Notes: generated by a model not told the origin, from the letters alone. 64,000 bases of DNA from Cylindrotheca closterium (GCA_933822405.4 CAKOGP040000002.1:312599-376598); one strand, 5' to 3'; counted from the first letter of the stretch, positions 19,484 through 30,889 are shown. Made by a program: numbers and translations.

Positions 19484-22400
19484 TCAGTCATCAATATTCA
19501 AATAGCTTTCACCATTGTCCCGAACGACTTCGTCAATGTGATCAAAGGCTTCGTCCAATTCCTCTGCCGCCAAATCTTGCAAAATGATCAACACGGTATT
19601 CATACCCAAGCCACCAAAGCCTTGAAACTCGTCATCGTCTGACCGAAGCATTCCCCGTAACACTTCACCAACCTTTTGGCGTCCCACTCGATCCAAGTGT
19701 GTCAATGGTTCGTCCAATACACATAGAGATGGTTTCAATTTGCCGCGGCGGGCAAATAGCTCGGCAAAGGCAAAGGATAGAGCCAAAGAACATCGTCGCC
19801 ATTGACCGCCAGACAATGTCGACAAGGGCCGGTCTTTAAAGACTCCGTCCGATCCAATCACTTGCGCCGTTCTCGAAATCCGCTCGCCCTCGTCAATTTC
19901 CAAGCCCAATCGCAAGGATCCATCGCTCAAATTGTCGAGATAGACTTGAGCAATGCTTTCCAACGAAGAAACAATAAATTGTAAAACAAAGGATTGGACA
20001 CCCCGTTGGCCAAACCGATCGCTCAATTCGCCCATGATTCCCACCAAGTTGGATTGTTTTTGCATTTGTGTTTCTAACGATGCCAACAAATCGTTGCCTT
20101 CCTCTACTTGGGTGGTCAAGGTATAATAAGTTTCGTTGGCATACTGGACGGCGGCGATACCAGCATCCAAGGATGCTTGGGCGGCCTTGTAACGGGCAAT
20201 GACTTGGGCCCCTTTGGCCAAAGTAGACATTTGTTGCGAGAGGTCGGCAAATTCAAGGCGCTTTTGGACAATGGCATCATTGGCTTGCTTCACTTGTTTG
20301 TCCCAATGGGCCTTGGCCTTTTCCACTTCTTTTGCAAGCGTTTCAATTTCCGTTTCGCAAGCCATTCGATTCTCATGATTTTCCTTTGCTTCCTGGTTCA
20401 ATCGTTCCAATGATTCTTGAGCACTGCTGATTGATTGCAAACCTGTGGCAATTTCGTCTTGCACTACCGACTGCATGTTCTGATGCACATGATCATGCCC
20501 CGCGGCGGCACCATCTGGTATCGTTTGCAAGCAGGTTGGACAAGTTTGAGGCAATTCCAACTCGGTAGGAATAATTCCAGCCGTCAGATCAACGGACCAC
20601 TTTTGTTCCAATTTGGAAATACCTTCTTCCGCTGTCGTTAATCGCAGCGATGCGCCATGAGTCTCCCGTTCCATCGCCATGGATTGGGCTCGCAAAGAGT
20701 CCAAAGACTTTTCCAAGCTGCTCAGATTCTCTTGCAACGGTTTCAACGTCGACTCTTTCTCCATTGTCACGGTCGCATATGTCTTTTCTAGCAGTTCGAT
20801 CTCGGCTGCAGCCAGCCGCATTGCCTCTTCGATTTCTGCGAGCTCTTCGTCACTACTCTTTTCCAGGTCCTCTGATGCTTCCATCATGGCGCTTTCCTTT
20901 TGCAGTGACTCCAGCTCATCTTGTTTCAATTGCAGGACTCGTTCAGCATTGTGCTGACGATCTAGAATCTTGGCAACATCCTCCGATCGTACTCTGTGCA
21001 TTCCGTTTAGCTCGTCGACCATCCCTTTGGCGGCCCGACCTTTCTTTCGGGCAAATGTTGCTGCCGACTGCCACAGCTCGATTGGGACCAGTAAAGACAG
21101 CTCCTCTTTGAATTTTGCATCTGTAGACTCGAGCATATCATTCAAGGCGTGCTGCCCGTGAAACATGGTCCGGCTTAATATCTGAGAATCCACTCCAAGT
21201 TTCTCTTCAATCATCATTTGTGTCTCCTTGACTGACTGCGTCGTCAGATCGTCGCCATCGAGAAGAAATACTAAATTGCCCTTTGTCGGCGTCTTGCTCC
21301 TAGAAATGGAAAACGGTGAACCGTTGATCGATCCCTCCAGAGTTACCCGAGCGACCTGTAGACGAAACGAATTAGCTTGAAACACCGAGTGAACAACAAT
21401 GATAATATTGTTGACATACCTTGGAATAATCATTGATAATATCCGTAACCTTTCCATCATTTGCTCTTCTTGCATCCATCGATCCCGTCAATGCCCAGAG
21501 CGCCGCCATGGCCAAAGATGTCTTTCCGCTTCCATTGCTATCAGCACCGCTGTCCGAGTTTCTTCCTTTCAACAAGACCAGTCCGCGATTGTCCAAAGGA
21601 TAGGTGATGCGAGATTGAAATGGACCAAATCCTTCCATTGATACCGATTTCAATTTCAAGTCCGTCACTGCATCGGAATCTTCTGGAAGCTTGCCGCCAT
21701 TCGTCTCAATTTCTTCCATGAGTTTTAATCCTTCTTTCAATAAGGAATCTGCTTTGGCTTCAGTCAGTATATCTCGCTCTTTCTCTCCTTCAATATATGC
21801 TTTCCACGTCGACTCTGGCGTCATTTCTTCTCCAACGGGTTTGGCACCCGATAATTCCGACTTGTCCAATGATTTGGCCTTGGTTTCTCGAATTTCCACT
21901 GTCACTCCCGCTTCTCGTAGCTCATTGATACGCGTGGCGATAGACACCGACAACGAATTTTCCTTGGGAACCGAAACCACCATGCGATCTCCGGATCTAG
22001 CTTTGCCAACCGAGCGTTCCTTGGATTCCTCTTCTGCCAAATCATGCCGCAGAAAATCCTTCCAGGAAGAAAATTTGAAATGCCGTCGTCCAATACTAAT
22101 GGGAAGGTACTCTTCACAATTCCAGTCCTTGTCAAATATGGCCAACATTTTCGATTGCTGCGCTTCCGCCAATGATACTTCATATGGCGATCCAAGATAT
22201 TCAATCACCACATTGGATGCCTTGACCGTATGCGGTTTGTGAAAGTGCCCAGAATATATTTTCTTATTGGGAGGGAAGGATGCCGGTGGCACTCCACCCG
22301 TGGATATCAGCAGGTCATTCATCAATGCCCCTGTCACTTCCGCGTGAATGAAAAAGGCCGACGATTCGAGCGCTGGTGGTGCTTGCAGCACCGATTCCAT

Positions 22401-23405
22401 AGTGGCAATGTCTCGAATATGCGGAATGAACAAGGCGTCGCGAAACTTGGTGGGATACGACAATACCAGTGGACCGGGAACACCCCCAACACGGTAGGCA
22501 TTCTCAAAGGGAATCAAACTATGACTGTGCCCATCCAATGTCACTTGGTCATGATTGCCTGGAATCATCACCATGGGGACCTCCCACGAACGAAACTGAT
22601 TCAAAATAGCATTCAGACAGTCCACCCGCAGCGTTCCCCGATGGTGCCAAAAGTCGCCTAGAAACAAAACCCCCGCATTATTTTCCTTGGCAACCGAATG
22701 AACCTTTTCCAAGACTTCCAACGAGGTATCCAATGTGGCTGGCGAACAGTGCAAATCTGTAAAGGCCACCCACTTTTCAAAGGACGCATGATGTTCCACT
22801 TGCTTTAGAAATTCTTCATTCTTAGCAGTGCTGTGGTCAGTTGCTAGTAACGCGGCATCTAAATCGTGTATCGTGGGAGGAGGCAGCGCCACCTTGATCA
22901 CGCTACCATCATCTTCCACAGCAATTGTCGGGCGCATCCGATTTTTTGCACTAAAGGTCTCGACTGTGGTGGAAACCAAAGCCGTCGAAGTAATGGGAAC
23001 CAATTGGCTTGCCCGACATTTTATTATCGTCTTGTCTTTTAGTTCAATAGAGTACCAGCCCGCTCCTCGGGCTTCTAGGACCGACGCCTCGATCAATTCG
23101 TCATTGTCAACTCGAACTTGAACGGAGTCACCAACATTCCATCTTGCCATGTGAAGAGCTGTGGAGCTATGTATTTGTCTTCTTCTAGAATGGACGTATT
23201 CACTTATTCTTGGTGGATCTGAAGCAAATGCGTTTGCGATAGACAGAGGAGACTGTCGCCTCAAATGATGGCGATGGATCCATCCTACCACTGGTCGTAC
23301 TCGAGAAAGTAACATGAATAGTAGGCAATAGGAAAGAGATTGACAAAGCCAGATTCCTCGCATCCAACCAGTCCGCCGCCTACAAGTGATTGACGAGTAT
23401 TTCAT
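19484..23405 (-). CDS. SbcD-SbcC (Mre11-Rad50 type) fusion, probably plastid-targeted
   Basis: Exon 1 is 23405-21420, the intron is 21419-21356 (64 nt, GTATGT...CTACAG), and exon 2 is 21355-19484; splicing is in phase 0 and gives 1285 aa. Residues 1-85 look like a presequence: a hydrophobic core (IWLCQSLSYCLLFMLLSR), Gly-Trp, then Arg/Ser/His-rich sequence ending STALHM. Residues 90-136 are a small SH3/Tudor-like strand set. Residues 212-425 are a metallophosphoesterase: DLH (217), LGDFWHHRG (249), PGNHD (282), HAE (354), GHFH (386). From 584 an SbcC/Rad50 ATPase follows: Walker A GADSNGSGKTS (620-630), coiled coils around a zinc-hook CPTC, the signature LSGGQWRR, and Walker B LCVLDEP with a D-loop THLD. 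The coiled coils are short compared with bacterial SbcC. Such complexes cut DNA hairpins and ends. Translation could also start at M86 (23150). Confidence 0.9.
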
Positions 23406-24058
23406 TCAGCCCCGTTATCAATTGCTTGTCCAACTCCGACACCTTGTATTATTCATTGACGACCGTTCAAAACAAAAATCTTTGGGAATGAGTGGAGATG
23501 GATTTGGTGGTACACACTTAGTTCTAAATGAAATCGAAGGAATCAAAACGACTAATTACGCCGAAATCCCGCAGGAAAACCAGAGTGACCCAACGGAAAA
23601 AGACCCAGTGTGGTCGCCATGGTCGAAGGTCAAAAGGCTCGGGAACTTTGCAATTTCCACGAGAGAACGCGCAGAAAAAAGCTTCACTTGTATCACGACT
23701 CAGTGAATGCAGTTCGACAGAAACTTATTCCGCTCTGTTCTACGTAGGATTTATACGAATGACTCTCACTGTAAATTCACAGTTTAACGCGTCTCAAGAG
23801 GTCTTTTCTACAACGGAAGGAATTCTGGTGCCAGCGATCTCTGGTACCGACTTGATTCCCGTTCAAAAATCTACTACAAACCCCGTGGATTGGACATTAA
23901 TCGTGGCCAGGTGGCGATATCGCGCAAGTGGAGGCGTACGCGATAGAAGTACCGAGTAATTTAGTTAAGAACACCAGAATTCACGCAAGGAAAACTCCCT
24001 ACTCTGCATGCCACAGACAAGCGCATAAAAAATATATCGCTCGTTTTGAAAACCAAGC
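23406..24058. other. Intergenic, divergent promoters
   Basis: It lies between the starts of the nuclease fusion gene and the gene at 24059. The frame 23528-23959 is Arg/Lys/Ser-rich without a motif and is not called. I see no repeat or RNA gene. Confidence 0.4.
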
Positions 24059-24849
24059 ATGACAATCATTGTAGAAAGGGAAGCTCTGTTACGAGTGCTA
24101 ACAACAGAACCATCAGGGACTTCCTCATCATCAATAGGATGTGGAAACACATGCATACACTCCGACGGGGAATATGTACTCGTCGATAGCATACCAAAAC
24201 CATTATCAACAGTTGAGAAGAGTCAAGTAGGTCCAACGTCTGACGATCAGTCCACATGTTCGTTATCTACGGATGATTCTCTATCATCTGGTTCATGCCA
24301 TTCTCTCGAACGAAGAGTTACCTTTGCGGAAACTCTCATCTCTGATGAATGGACGAGACCACGGACTCCACGAGACCAAGTCTTGTCTCTCTTTTACTCG
24401 ACAGAGGACACCCAGAGGTAGGTAGTGTGAATCGCTGTTTTTCTACGTGTGTTTAGTACTGAGTCCCGGTAGACTGGACGTTTTGGGATCCAACCCAAAA
24501 TACCTACTGGGCAATACTACTACTATACAAACACAACGGTCCATCCTTTAAAGCCTTCGCTCACCTCTCTCTCTTTCTTCTCATCACCAGGTTTCGTCAA
24601 GAATACCGACTGGAACGTAAAGTTCTCAGCGAGCTGTTGTTGGACGCTGACTTTGTGGACAGCGAAGATGTATCGAAGCTTATCTCCACTTCTTCTGACC
24701 CTCAATCGGGGCGTCATGGCATCTCGCGAGTGGTGGTAATGCACAACCACAAGCTCGAGACTTTTTGCAATCCCAAACAAGAAGAACCACTCAGTGGGGA
24801 TTTCTTTGATAACGATAGTTTCTGGAGTGGATCCCTCACCTGGTATTAG
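24059..24849 (+). CDS. Hypothetical protein with VTFAETL-LFYS-FR motif, two exons
   Basis: Exon 1 is 24059-24417, the intron is 24418-24590 (173 nt, GTAGGT...CACCAG, pyrimidine-rich end), and exon 2 is 24591-24849; the split codon AG+G gives Arg and the protein has 205 aa. After a Ser/Thr-rich first half comes RRVTFAETLISDEW, then LSLFYSTEDTQRFRQEYRLE across the splice, and a C-terminal acidic/aromatic end. The order 'V-x-F, then Y-S/T, then F-R-x-E' is a motif I associate with many small algal and diatom proteins of unknown role. No signal or membrane segment is seen. The splice restores a helix that neither frame has alone. Confidence 0.72.
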
Positions 24850-25444
24850 CAATCAGCTGTCACTGCTTTTGTATATTTCATATACATTTTGCATAAGTGC
24901 ACTGTTTCTATAATGGGTGTTTTATAACATGGGTCCACTGCAGCTGCTGTCATGGATAGTCAAAAAGAAAGTCTCGGGTTTGTTGGAATAATATATCGGA
25001 AAATGGAGGAAATAGAATGGAATGGAATTAGAGGATTGGAAACTGGAAGGGGTTAGGGGAGACTTTTTCTTTGTACACTACATCAAGTGTTTTTTGGCTA
25101 TACGGAAACTATGCTGTATTTTTGGGGTCATGTTGCTACATATACTTTCATTATTGGACTACGCGCTTCTGCATTAAAGAAGCAGTGAAGTTCTTGTACC
25201 TTGTACCATAATAAATAATTATTAGATTGGGAATTAACATGAAACTCTTGTCTTCTGCTGTATTGATTGAGATTGCTAGTTACGTGAAGGTTACAGCAGC
25301 ATCTTGGCCAAGCATAGAGTAGATTGATTGATTCATTCATTTATTCCGCCGGTAGCAGATGAGAACATAGAACATGCCAGATAAAACAACGAGAACTCCA
25401 GATTCACGATTGAAAATGGGATAGAGAATCGAATTCTGTCTGAT
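24850..25444. other. Intergenic; start of duplicated block
   Basis: No gene is seen. From about 25225 the bases match those near 26658 (TTGGGAAT-AACATGAAACT), so the tandem duplication that made the pseudogene includes this 3' flank. Confidence 0.5.
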
Positions 25445-26128
25445 CTAGGAACCAAATATTCCAGGCGTATCTTCCGGATTGCAGACTGGAAGGTAGTTAG
25501 AGTAGTCCAAGATGGGCTTGACATTCGGTGCGGTATGCACCCTTGACCCTTGATTGAAAACTCAAGAGTGTCAAGGGGAGGGCTGCAAGGAGCAACAATG
25601 TAAAGGACGAGGAAAGTTTCGAAGCCATTTCCAGCAATGAACCACTTATTCCTTCCTCGAAGACGACATTCGGAGCCACCAATCCAACAACGACTACAGT
25701 AGGTAACTCAAATCTCCGACAGCGCCCTATAGACCAAAAGGGACGGGTGGCAAACCCGCTCCAGTGGTGGTGGCAATAAAATATCCACGCGATAGGTGGC
25801 GGCAAAATGCCAACAACGCCCGAGGGAGAAATTGAGTTGCCCTGATTGATTTCTGAACCTCTATCTTTTAACAAGGATAAGACAGATGACGAGAAAGAAG
25901 ACAACGATTATCGCTGTTGGAGTGCGGAAGAACTAGGACTACGGGATGACTTGTTTAGCACTATTCGAATCAATCTCCTGAAATGTCCTTGTATCAGCGA
26001 CAGGCACTAGTGATGACCATACCTTCCGTAATGATGGTTCAACGGCGTGACAAGGAGTTATGAAGTAGGAACAAGATAGGAATAGTAGATAAAACCCTGC
26101 TGTTTCATCATCATCATCATCATCATCG
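25445..26128 (-). pseudogene. Decayed tandem copy of plastid membrane protein gene
   Basis: The block aligns end to end with the intact gene 26821-27468, from the stop codon (TAG at 25447-25445) to the start region (an ATC run near 26104-26128). The frame is broken several times. One clear case is a 5-base insertion near 25530 (TTCGGTGCGGTATGC against TTCGGTATGC); another disruption is near 25740 (GGGACGGGTGGCAAA against GGGGCCTGCCGGCAAA). A fragment still reads VVVVGLVAPNVVFEE against LIVVGLVASNVIFQE in the intact copy. The start ATG is replaced by a trinucleotide run. It is non-functional as a full protein. Confidence 0.8.
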
Positions 26129-26820
26129 TTGACATGGCGAACTTCCGAGTTTCGATTTTCTGACGTTTTTGTGATGGAATCGAATTAATCGATCGATGAA
26201 GTCAACATACGATACGAACGATTACTTCGAATCATTCAATCATGACTTTGAACTTGATTGCTTTGACTTATTCGCAATGCTAATGAAGTAGCAATTGAAG
26301 GCGACGCTTCAACATAGCGTGTGGGCCATTCGAGGTTAATTTATATAGGTGTGATATGATATGCATGCCTATGTTGGCAACCAGTGAACAGCTAGTACTG
26401 CACCCGCATTATTTGGCACACCTCTATCTTCTTTTTCAATGCTTTCATGAGTTTACTGGCTCCACCCGTACTATGTAGCCCTCTGCCAGTAATGACAGTA
26501 ATCTTTTTCACAACTGGCAAGATCGCTTCCACTAGTTAGGCAAAAATATCTTCCAGTTTCAAAACTGCGTGACGCAGACGTGATGCAGGGTTGAAAATGG
26601 GAGATGGATAATGCTTCACGTCACGCATCTTGTATCATATTTTGTTTTATATTATTAGATTGGGAATGAACATGAAACTTTGTCTACGGTATTGATTGGG
26701 ACTACTTGCTTGGTATTACAATGAATGCAGCTGTAACTTTGGCATCTTGGCGAAGGTAGAAAATGATGATTCCGGTAGCAAACTGGTAAGATGCCGAATA
26801 ATGGAGTCTCATTCGTCTAC
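26129..26820. other. Intergenic between pseudogene and intact copy
   Basis: No gene is seen. 26650-26820 matches the flank at 25220-25440. The AT-rich middle has no clear repeat. Confidence 0.4.
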
Positions 26821-27468
26821 CTAGGCACCAAATATACCAGGCGTATCTTCAGGACTACATACCGGAAGGTAGTTGGAGTAGTCCAATATTGGCTTGGCAT
26901 TCGGTATGCACCCTTGATCCTTGACCAGACTCAAAAGTGTCAAAAGAGCTGCTAGTAATGTAAAGGAGGAAAGTTTCTGTGCCGTTTCCAGGGATGAATC
27001 ACTTGTTCGCTCCTGAAAGATGACATTCGAAGCCACTAATCCGACAACAATCAGATAACTCAAGCCTTCGACAGCGCCCAATAGACCAAAGGGGCCTGCC
27101 GGCAAACCCGCTCCTGTGGTGGCCACAAATCCTAAGGATACCCATACAATGGGTTGCGACGCAATACCAACGACGCCCAAAGGAGAAATTTTGTTACCAT
27201 CGCTGATTTCGAAATCATCATCGTTTGACAAGGATCGGGCAAATGGCGAGAAAGATAGTGACGATTGTCGTTGTTGGAGAACAGAAGCACAACGGGATGA
27301 CGAGGTTTTTATTCGAATGTCCAGAAATGACTTTTTTGTATCAGCGACAGACACCGATGATGGCCATGATTTCCGTGATGACGGCTGATATGCGCGACAA
27401 GGAATTGTAGCGTAGGAACAAAATAGGAACAATAGACCAAAAAAGCCATGTCGTTTCTTCACCATCAT
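26821..27468 (-). CDS. Putative plastid-targeted small membrane protein
   Basis: The 215-aa protein starts with two Met codons (27468, 27465). A signal peptide (GFFGLLFLFCSYATIPCRA) is followed by YQPSSRKSWPSS: an aromatic residue at +1 and a Ser/Arg-rich stretch, as in diatom plastid presequences. The mature part has two or three hydrophobic segments (about 100-120, 124-150 and 168-185; for example VVGIASQPIVWVSLGFVA and GLSYLIVVGLVASNVIF) and ends PVCSPEDTPGIFGA. I do not recognise the family; the fold suggests a thylakoid or envelope protein. A decayed tandem copy lies downstream at 25445-26128. Confidence 0.78.
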   Translation of the reverse strand: MMVKKRHGFFGLLFLFCSYATIPCRAYQPSSRKSWPSSVSVADTKKSFLDIRIKTSSSRCASVLQQRQSSLSFSPFARSLSNDDDFEISDGNKISPLGVVGIASQPIVWVSLGFVATTGAGLPAGPFGLLGAVEGLSYLIVVGLVASNVIFQERTSDSSLETAQKLSSFTLLAALLTLLSLVKDQGCIPNAKPILDYSNYLPVCSPEDTPGIFGA

Positions 27469-27807
27469 CGTCGTCGTCTATTAAACATCACTTGTCGAGT
27501 TTTGATTTTCTGACGTTTTTTATCGAAGAAGTCAAATATTGAATATATAAAATACGACTTCAAATTGAACTTTTGGCTAACTGAAACGAGCTACCTTTCG
27601 CATGGCTGTCATAGTACTGTAGGCACAACAATTGCTATTTACATCATGATATTATTCTTATTATTACTATTACACTTGTTCACCGCATGCTGATGGTGTA
27701 GTACTAGCCAAGCAAGGTTACAATGGGTATATTTGTCTTTTGAGAGGACGCCGAGCGACTTTCTGCCTTCAATGAAGGTACCGTAAAATACAAATACATA
27801 CAGTCAT
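27469..27807. other. Intergenic
   Basis: AT-rich. It holds the promoter of the plastid protein gene and the 3' end of the lipase gene. Nothing else is seen. Confidence 0.4.
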
Positions 27808-28932
27808 TTACGCTTCTTTTGGATACCAGTCATCCCGAAGATCGTCGTTGAAAACATCATCATCGTAATCAATTGGTGGTGGGGGTGGTGGGTCATCACT
27901 TTTCTTGAATTCATGAACCCATGTGCTGTCCACGCTGTTCAGTTCCTCCAAATGTTCAATGTATTTCGTCATAAAGTGAGATGTTAGATCATCAGGTCCA
28001 ATGAAATGAGGCTTTGCATTCCATCCAGGTGGAGCACCGGCATAGTGGAGCTCTTCGTTGCCATAGTGTTCAAAGTATGATTCCACGCTAGTTACATTGG
28101 TAGAATTTTTCCAGAGTTGGATGGTATGTCCTGCATGATAGAAAAAGTCTGGCAGCCGTGGAACCAGATCCCAACCCAAAACTATCCGCCAGATTGCTAG
28201 CTTATCCTTTGTGGGAGACGTTCTATTGAAGAACTCGCTCCACGGTTTGTTTCCAGTCTGCGGACATCCAAAGTTGATGGATTTAACTTTGTGTCCTTGG
28301 AGGCTTAGGGCAGCCGCTGTAAGCAGAGAATTTGCTGCACCAAGACTATGTCCTGTACTGTAAATCCTATAGGAAGGATGTGCAATGACCAACCGTTTTA
28401 TCCTTGAGGAAATTTGCTCCCACATTCCTTGTAGGAACACAGCGTTGTCAAACCCGGAATGCACACGAATACCCTCCGGAAGACTGATGGTTGAATTGTT
28501 CCCAAACGGCTTTTGTGTTGCATGTGCATCTTCCAGAGAGGTTCGAATGTCATCCGTTCCTGCAAATGCCACGGCAATGTACTTTTGTACCTTGTTGGAA
28601 ACTATCAGGACTTGCGTGCCAAGTCGCTTGTTGTGATCGTACCACTCGCACCTGGTTCCATCCGAAGGTTTGTATTTCTTGCAAAAGTCCTTGTCCTCAT
28701 GCCTGAATTCATAGGCTGACTTGGACAATTTTGCCATCCACAGGGTTTCTTCCAGAGAGGGGAACTGATCCGCGAACAATTCCAGAGTGTCACTACCATT
28801 ACCATTATTGATGGATGATGAAGTTCCAACTACGTTCCAGACCACAATGCAACCAAGGCTGACAATGAAAATGAGACCTATATTCCACAACACGTAGGTG
28901 GATGCACCCCTGGAAGTGTACAAATTCATCAT
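27808..28932 (-). CDS. Class 3 lipase, membrane-anchored or secreted
   Basis: The 374-aa single-exon protein has an N-terminal hydrophobic anchor (about residues 12-36, YVLWNIGLIFIVSLGCIVVW). The lipase-3 alpha/beta-hydrolase core follows: VAFAGTDDIRTSLEDA, then IYSTGHSLGAANSLL with the nucleophile Ser in GHSLG, INFGCPQTGNKPW, and WDLVPRLP for the catalytic Asp. A late His in the ELHYAG/PHFIG region would complete the triad. Family members cleave acylglycerols or galactolipids. Cys pairs and NxS/T sites suit a lumenal or outside location. The tail is Pro- then Asp-rich. Confidence 0.92.
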   Translation of the reverse strand: MMNLYTSRGASTYVLWNIGLIFIVSLGCIVVWNVVGTSSSINNGNGSDTLELFADQFPSLEETLWMAKLSKSAYEFRHEDKDFCKKYKPSDGTRCEWYDHNKRLGTQVLIVSNKVQKYIAVAFAGTDDIRTSLEDAHATQKPFGNNSTISLPEGIRVHSGFDNAVFLQGMWEQISSRIKRLVIAHPSYRIYSTGHSLGAANSLLTAAALSLQGHKVKSINFGCPQTGNKPWSEFFNRTSPTKDKLAIWRIVLGWDLVPRLPDFFYHAGHTIQLWKNSTNVTSVESYFEHYGNEELHYAGAPPGWNAKPHFIGPDDLTSHFMTKYIEHLEELNSVDSTWVHEFKKSDDPPPPPPIDYDDDVFNDDLRDDWYPKEA

Positions 28933-29386
28933 TTTGCGTTTGCTTGCTGATGTATTATATATTACATGTATTATACGGCAATAAAGAAGGAAAGAATATA
29001 TTATAAAATAGGAAGAATATATAGCTACGAAACGGAAGGCGTCAACACGCGTTGAAATTCAAGCTGAAAGCGGCGGAAGAAGTTTTCTTCAGGAGTTAAT
29101 CGGAGAAACCGTAAAACGGAGCAAATCTGCCTCGTCCAGCTACCGGAAAACTCTCACTTGATTCATTCACCTGCACATCTAACTCCTAATTTGCATCCAA
29201 TGATGATTGAAACTAGTATTTAAAAATTGTTATTTATGTATCATGCTCTATTAAAATCCTATATATTGTATAGCACATAATATATATTGTATTGTGACAT
29301 GGCATGGCGGTGCAAAGCACTGCAGCAGTCGCGTTGTTCCATCATGTTGCCAAGATCATACAGTACAGTCATATTGTATAATAAAG
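28933..29386. other. Intergenic, AT-rich
   Basis: It contains ATATATTGTATAG-type near-palindromes around 29260-29295. No gene is seen. Confidence 0.4.
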
Positions 29387-30889
29387 TTACATAAACATGT
29401 TGTCTCCCGCAAACGAATTGGGTGGCTGCAGATGATCCGGATTGGGATTTCCAGACCTACTGGGTCGATTCCGAAGCGGTTTTCCATCGATACCAATGTC
29501 GACCGCACCTGGAGGAAGGACGGGATCAAATCGTGGTTGCATGGTACCGGGGCCGCCCCTCATGCCTGGTCCACCACCACCACCACCCATCCATCCTGGT
29601 CCACCACCACCACCTCCCATGAATGCTGGATGATTGGGACCCATGAGATTGCCTCCCATGCGTCCATTACCACCACCCATACGAAGTGGATCTCGCAAAC
29701 CAGCCGGTGTCAAATCATCGGCAAAGTGTCCTTGATTCGTCCCCACAGCAATCCCAGGAAAGGCTTGGTCGAGCGTCGAAGGAACATGGCCATTTTGCCA
29801 TGGGTTGCTGACCGCTACTGGCACACCAGTCGGTGGTTGTGGTGGAATCATTGTAGTAGATGTGGTCGGTAGACTGCTGCGGTTCAAAATGTTGGTGGTA
29901 ATGGTATTGTCCACATAGGGGATCGAATTGCTTTCTTCAGTATCATCATTAGGACTTCCCAAATCGTACGTTTGACAAAACTTGGTAAGGAGCATGGGCA
30001 AAAACTTGAAATGTAACGCGGGGGCAATCTTTTTGGTTTTGGCAGTCGCTGCCTTCCAGGAATCCATATTCAAATGTTCCTCCATAGCAAAGTCAAGGGT
30101 CTGACTGGGTGGTTCTTGGCTATTGGCGGGGACCAATTGAACTTGCACCTGTTCATTTTCAGTTAATTGCACAATCAACTTGATGGCACCGGATCCATCC
30201 TTGCGGTATCGCAATTGGACCAGTTTGCGGTTATTGTCCCACCGTTGGGGCACAAATTGCGACTTTGGCAATTCGCGTACCGGAGCTGCAAATCCAGAAG
30301 TAGTGGCTTCTGGAATTCCGGTACAGCTAAAGCCCAAGGACCGCAAGGCGGCGTGAATTACCAAGGCAATTGCCGAGAGGGGTGTGGACACTTTCATATT
30401 GTGTTCGGAGATCTTGTCAATGGCGGATTTTGTTAGTTCGCGACCCAAATACGACGACGAAGAATCCTCACGGACCTCGTGTTCGATTGCCTCGTTGCTG
30501 TTGGTGGGTTCCACGTCTTGCCATTCGGATTCCATAGCGGCATCGTCCTGCTGCTGCTCCTCTCCCATTCCAATTGCTTCCTTGGCACTGCTGGGAGGCG
30601 CCATTACCAAGACTCCATCGGATAGGGCCGAGTTGTTCTTCTTTTTCGTTGTTTTATATGTAGATGACATAGCCTTGCTAGCACTGCTGCTAGAAGTCGT
30701 AACAGACTGAGCAAATCTGCTTTGCAGTTTGGCGTCTCGGGCTTGTTTCGTTTCTTCCTTTTCCACTCCTTCCATTGCGGCTTTGATTACGGGATGATTG
30801 GATGGCAAGTGCGGACAATCTAACAGGTATTGCTTTACTATGGCAAAGGGATTCTCGCCTTCTTTCTTTTGCTTCTTGGGTTGTGTCAT
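29387..30889 (-). CDS. PSMF1: Proteasome regulator PI31-like protein
   Basis: The 500-aa protein has an N-terminal region rich in Ser/Glu, a central globular domain (about residues 165-315; TPLSAIALVIHAALRSLGF, VQLRYRKDGSGAIKLIVQL, HFKFLPMLLTKFCQTYDL) that fits the PI31 N-terminal FP domain, and a long Gly/Pro/Met tail. The tail contains MQPRFDPVLPPGAVD and NPDHLQPPNSFAGDNMFM, matching the PI31 C-terminal RFDP and PNPDHL motifs. PI31 binds the 20S proteasome and helps its assembly or transport. It is longer than the animal protein (about 270 aa), through Ser/Asn- and Gly-rich inserts. It is head-to-head with a proteasome subunit gene. Confidence 0.88.
   Translation of the reverse strand: MTQPKKQKKEGENPFAIVKQYLLDCPHLPSNHPVIKAAMEGVEKEETKQARDAKLQSRFAQSVTTSSSSASKAMSSTYKTTKKKNNSALSDGVLVMAPPSSAKEAIGMGEEQQQDDAAMESEWQDVEPTNSNEAIEHEVREDSSSSYLGRELTKSAIDKISEHNMKVSTPLSAIALVIHAALRSLGFSCTGIPEATTSGFAAPVRELPKSQFVPQRWDNNRKLVQLRYRKDGSGAIKLIVQLTENEQVQVQLVPANSQEPPSQTLDFAMEEHLNMDSWKAATAKTKKIAPALHFKFLPMLLTKFCQTYDLGSPNDDTEESNSIPYVDNTITTNILNRSSLPTTSTTMIPPQPPTGVPVAVSNPWQNGHVPSTLDQAFPGIAVGTNQGHFADDLTPAGLRDPLRMGGGNGRMGGNLMGPNHPAFMGGGGGGPGWMGGGGGGPGMRGGPGTMQPRFDPVLPPGAVDIGIDGKPLRNRPSRSGNPNPDHLQPPNSFAGDNMFM

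Noticed and set aside
23528..23959. 143-codon frame between two divergent genes
   Set aside because: Arg/Lys/Ser-skewed, no motif, lies in promoter space.
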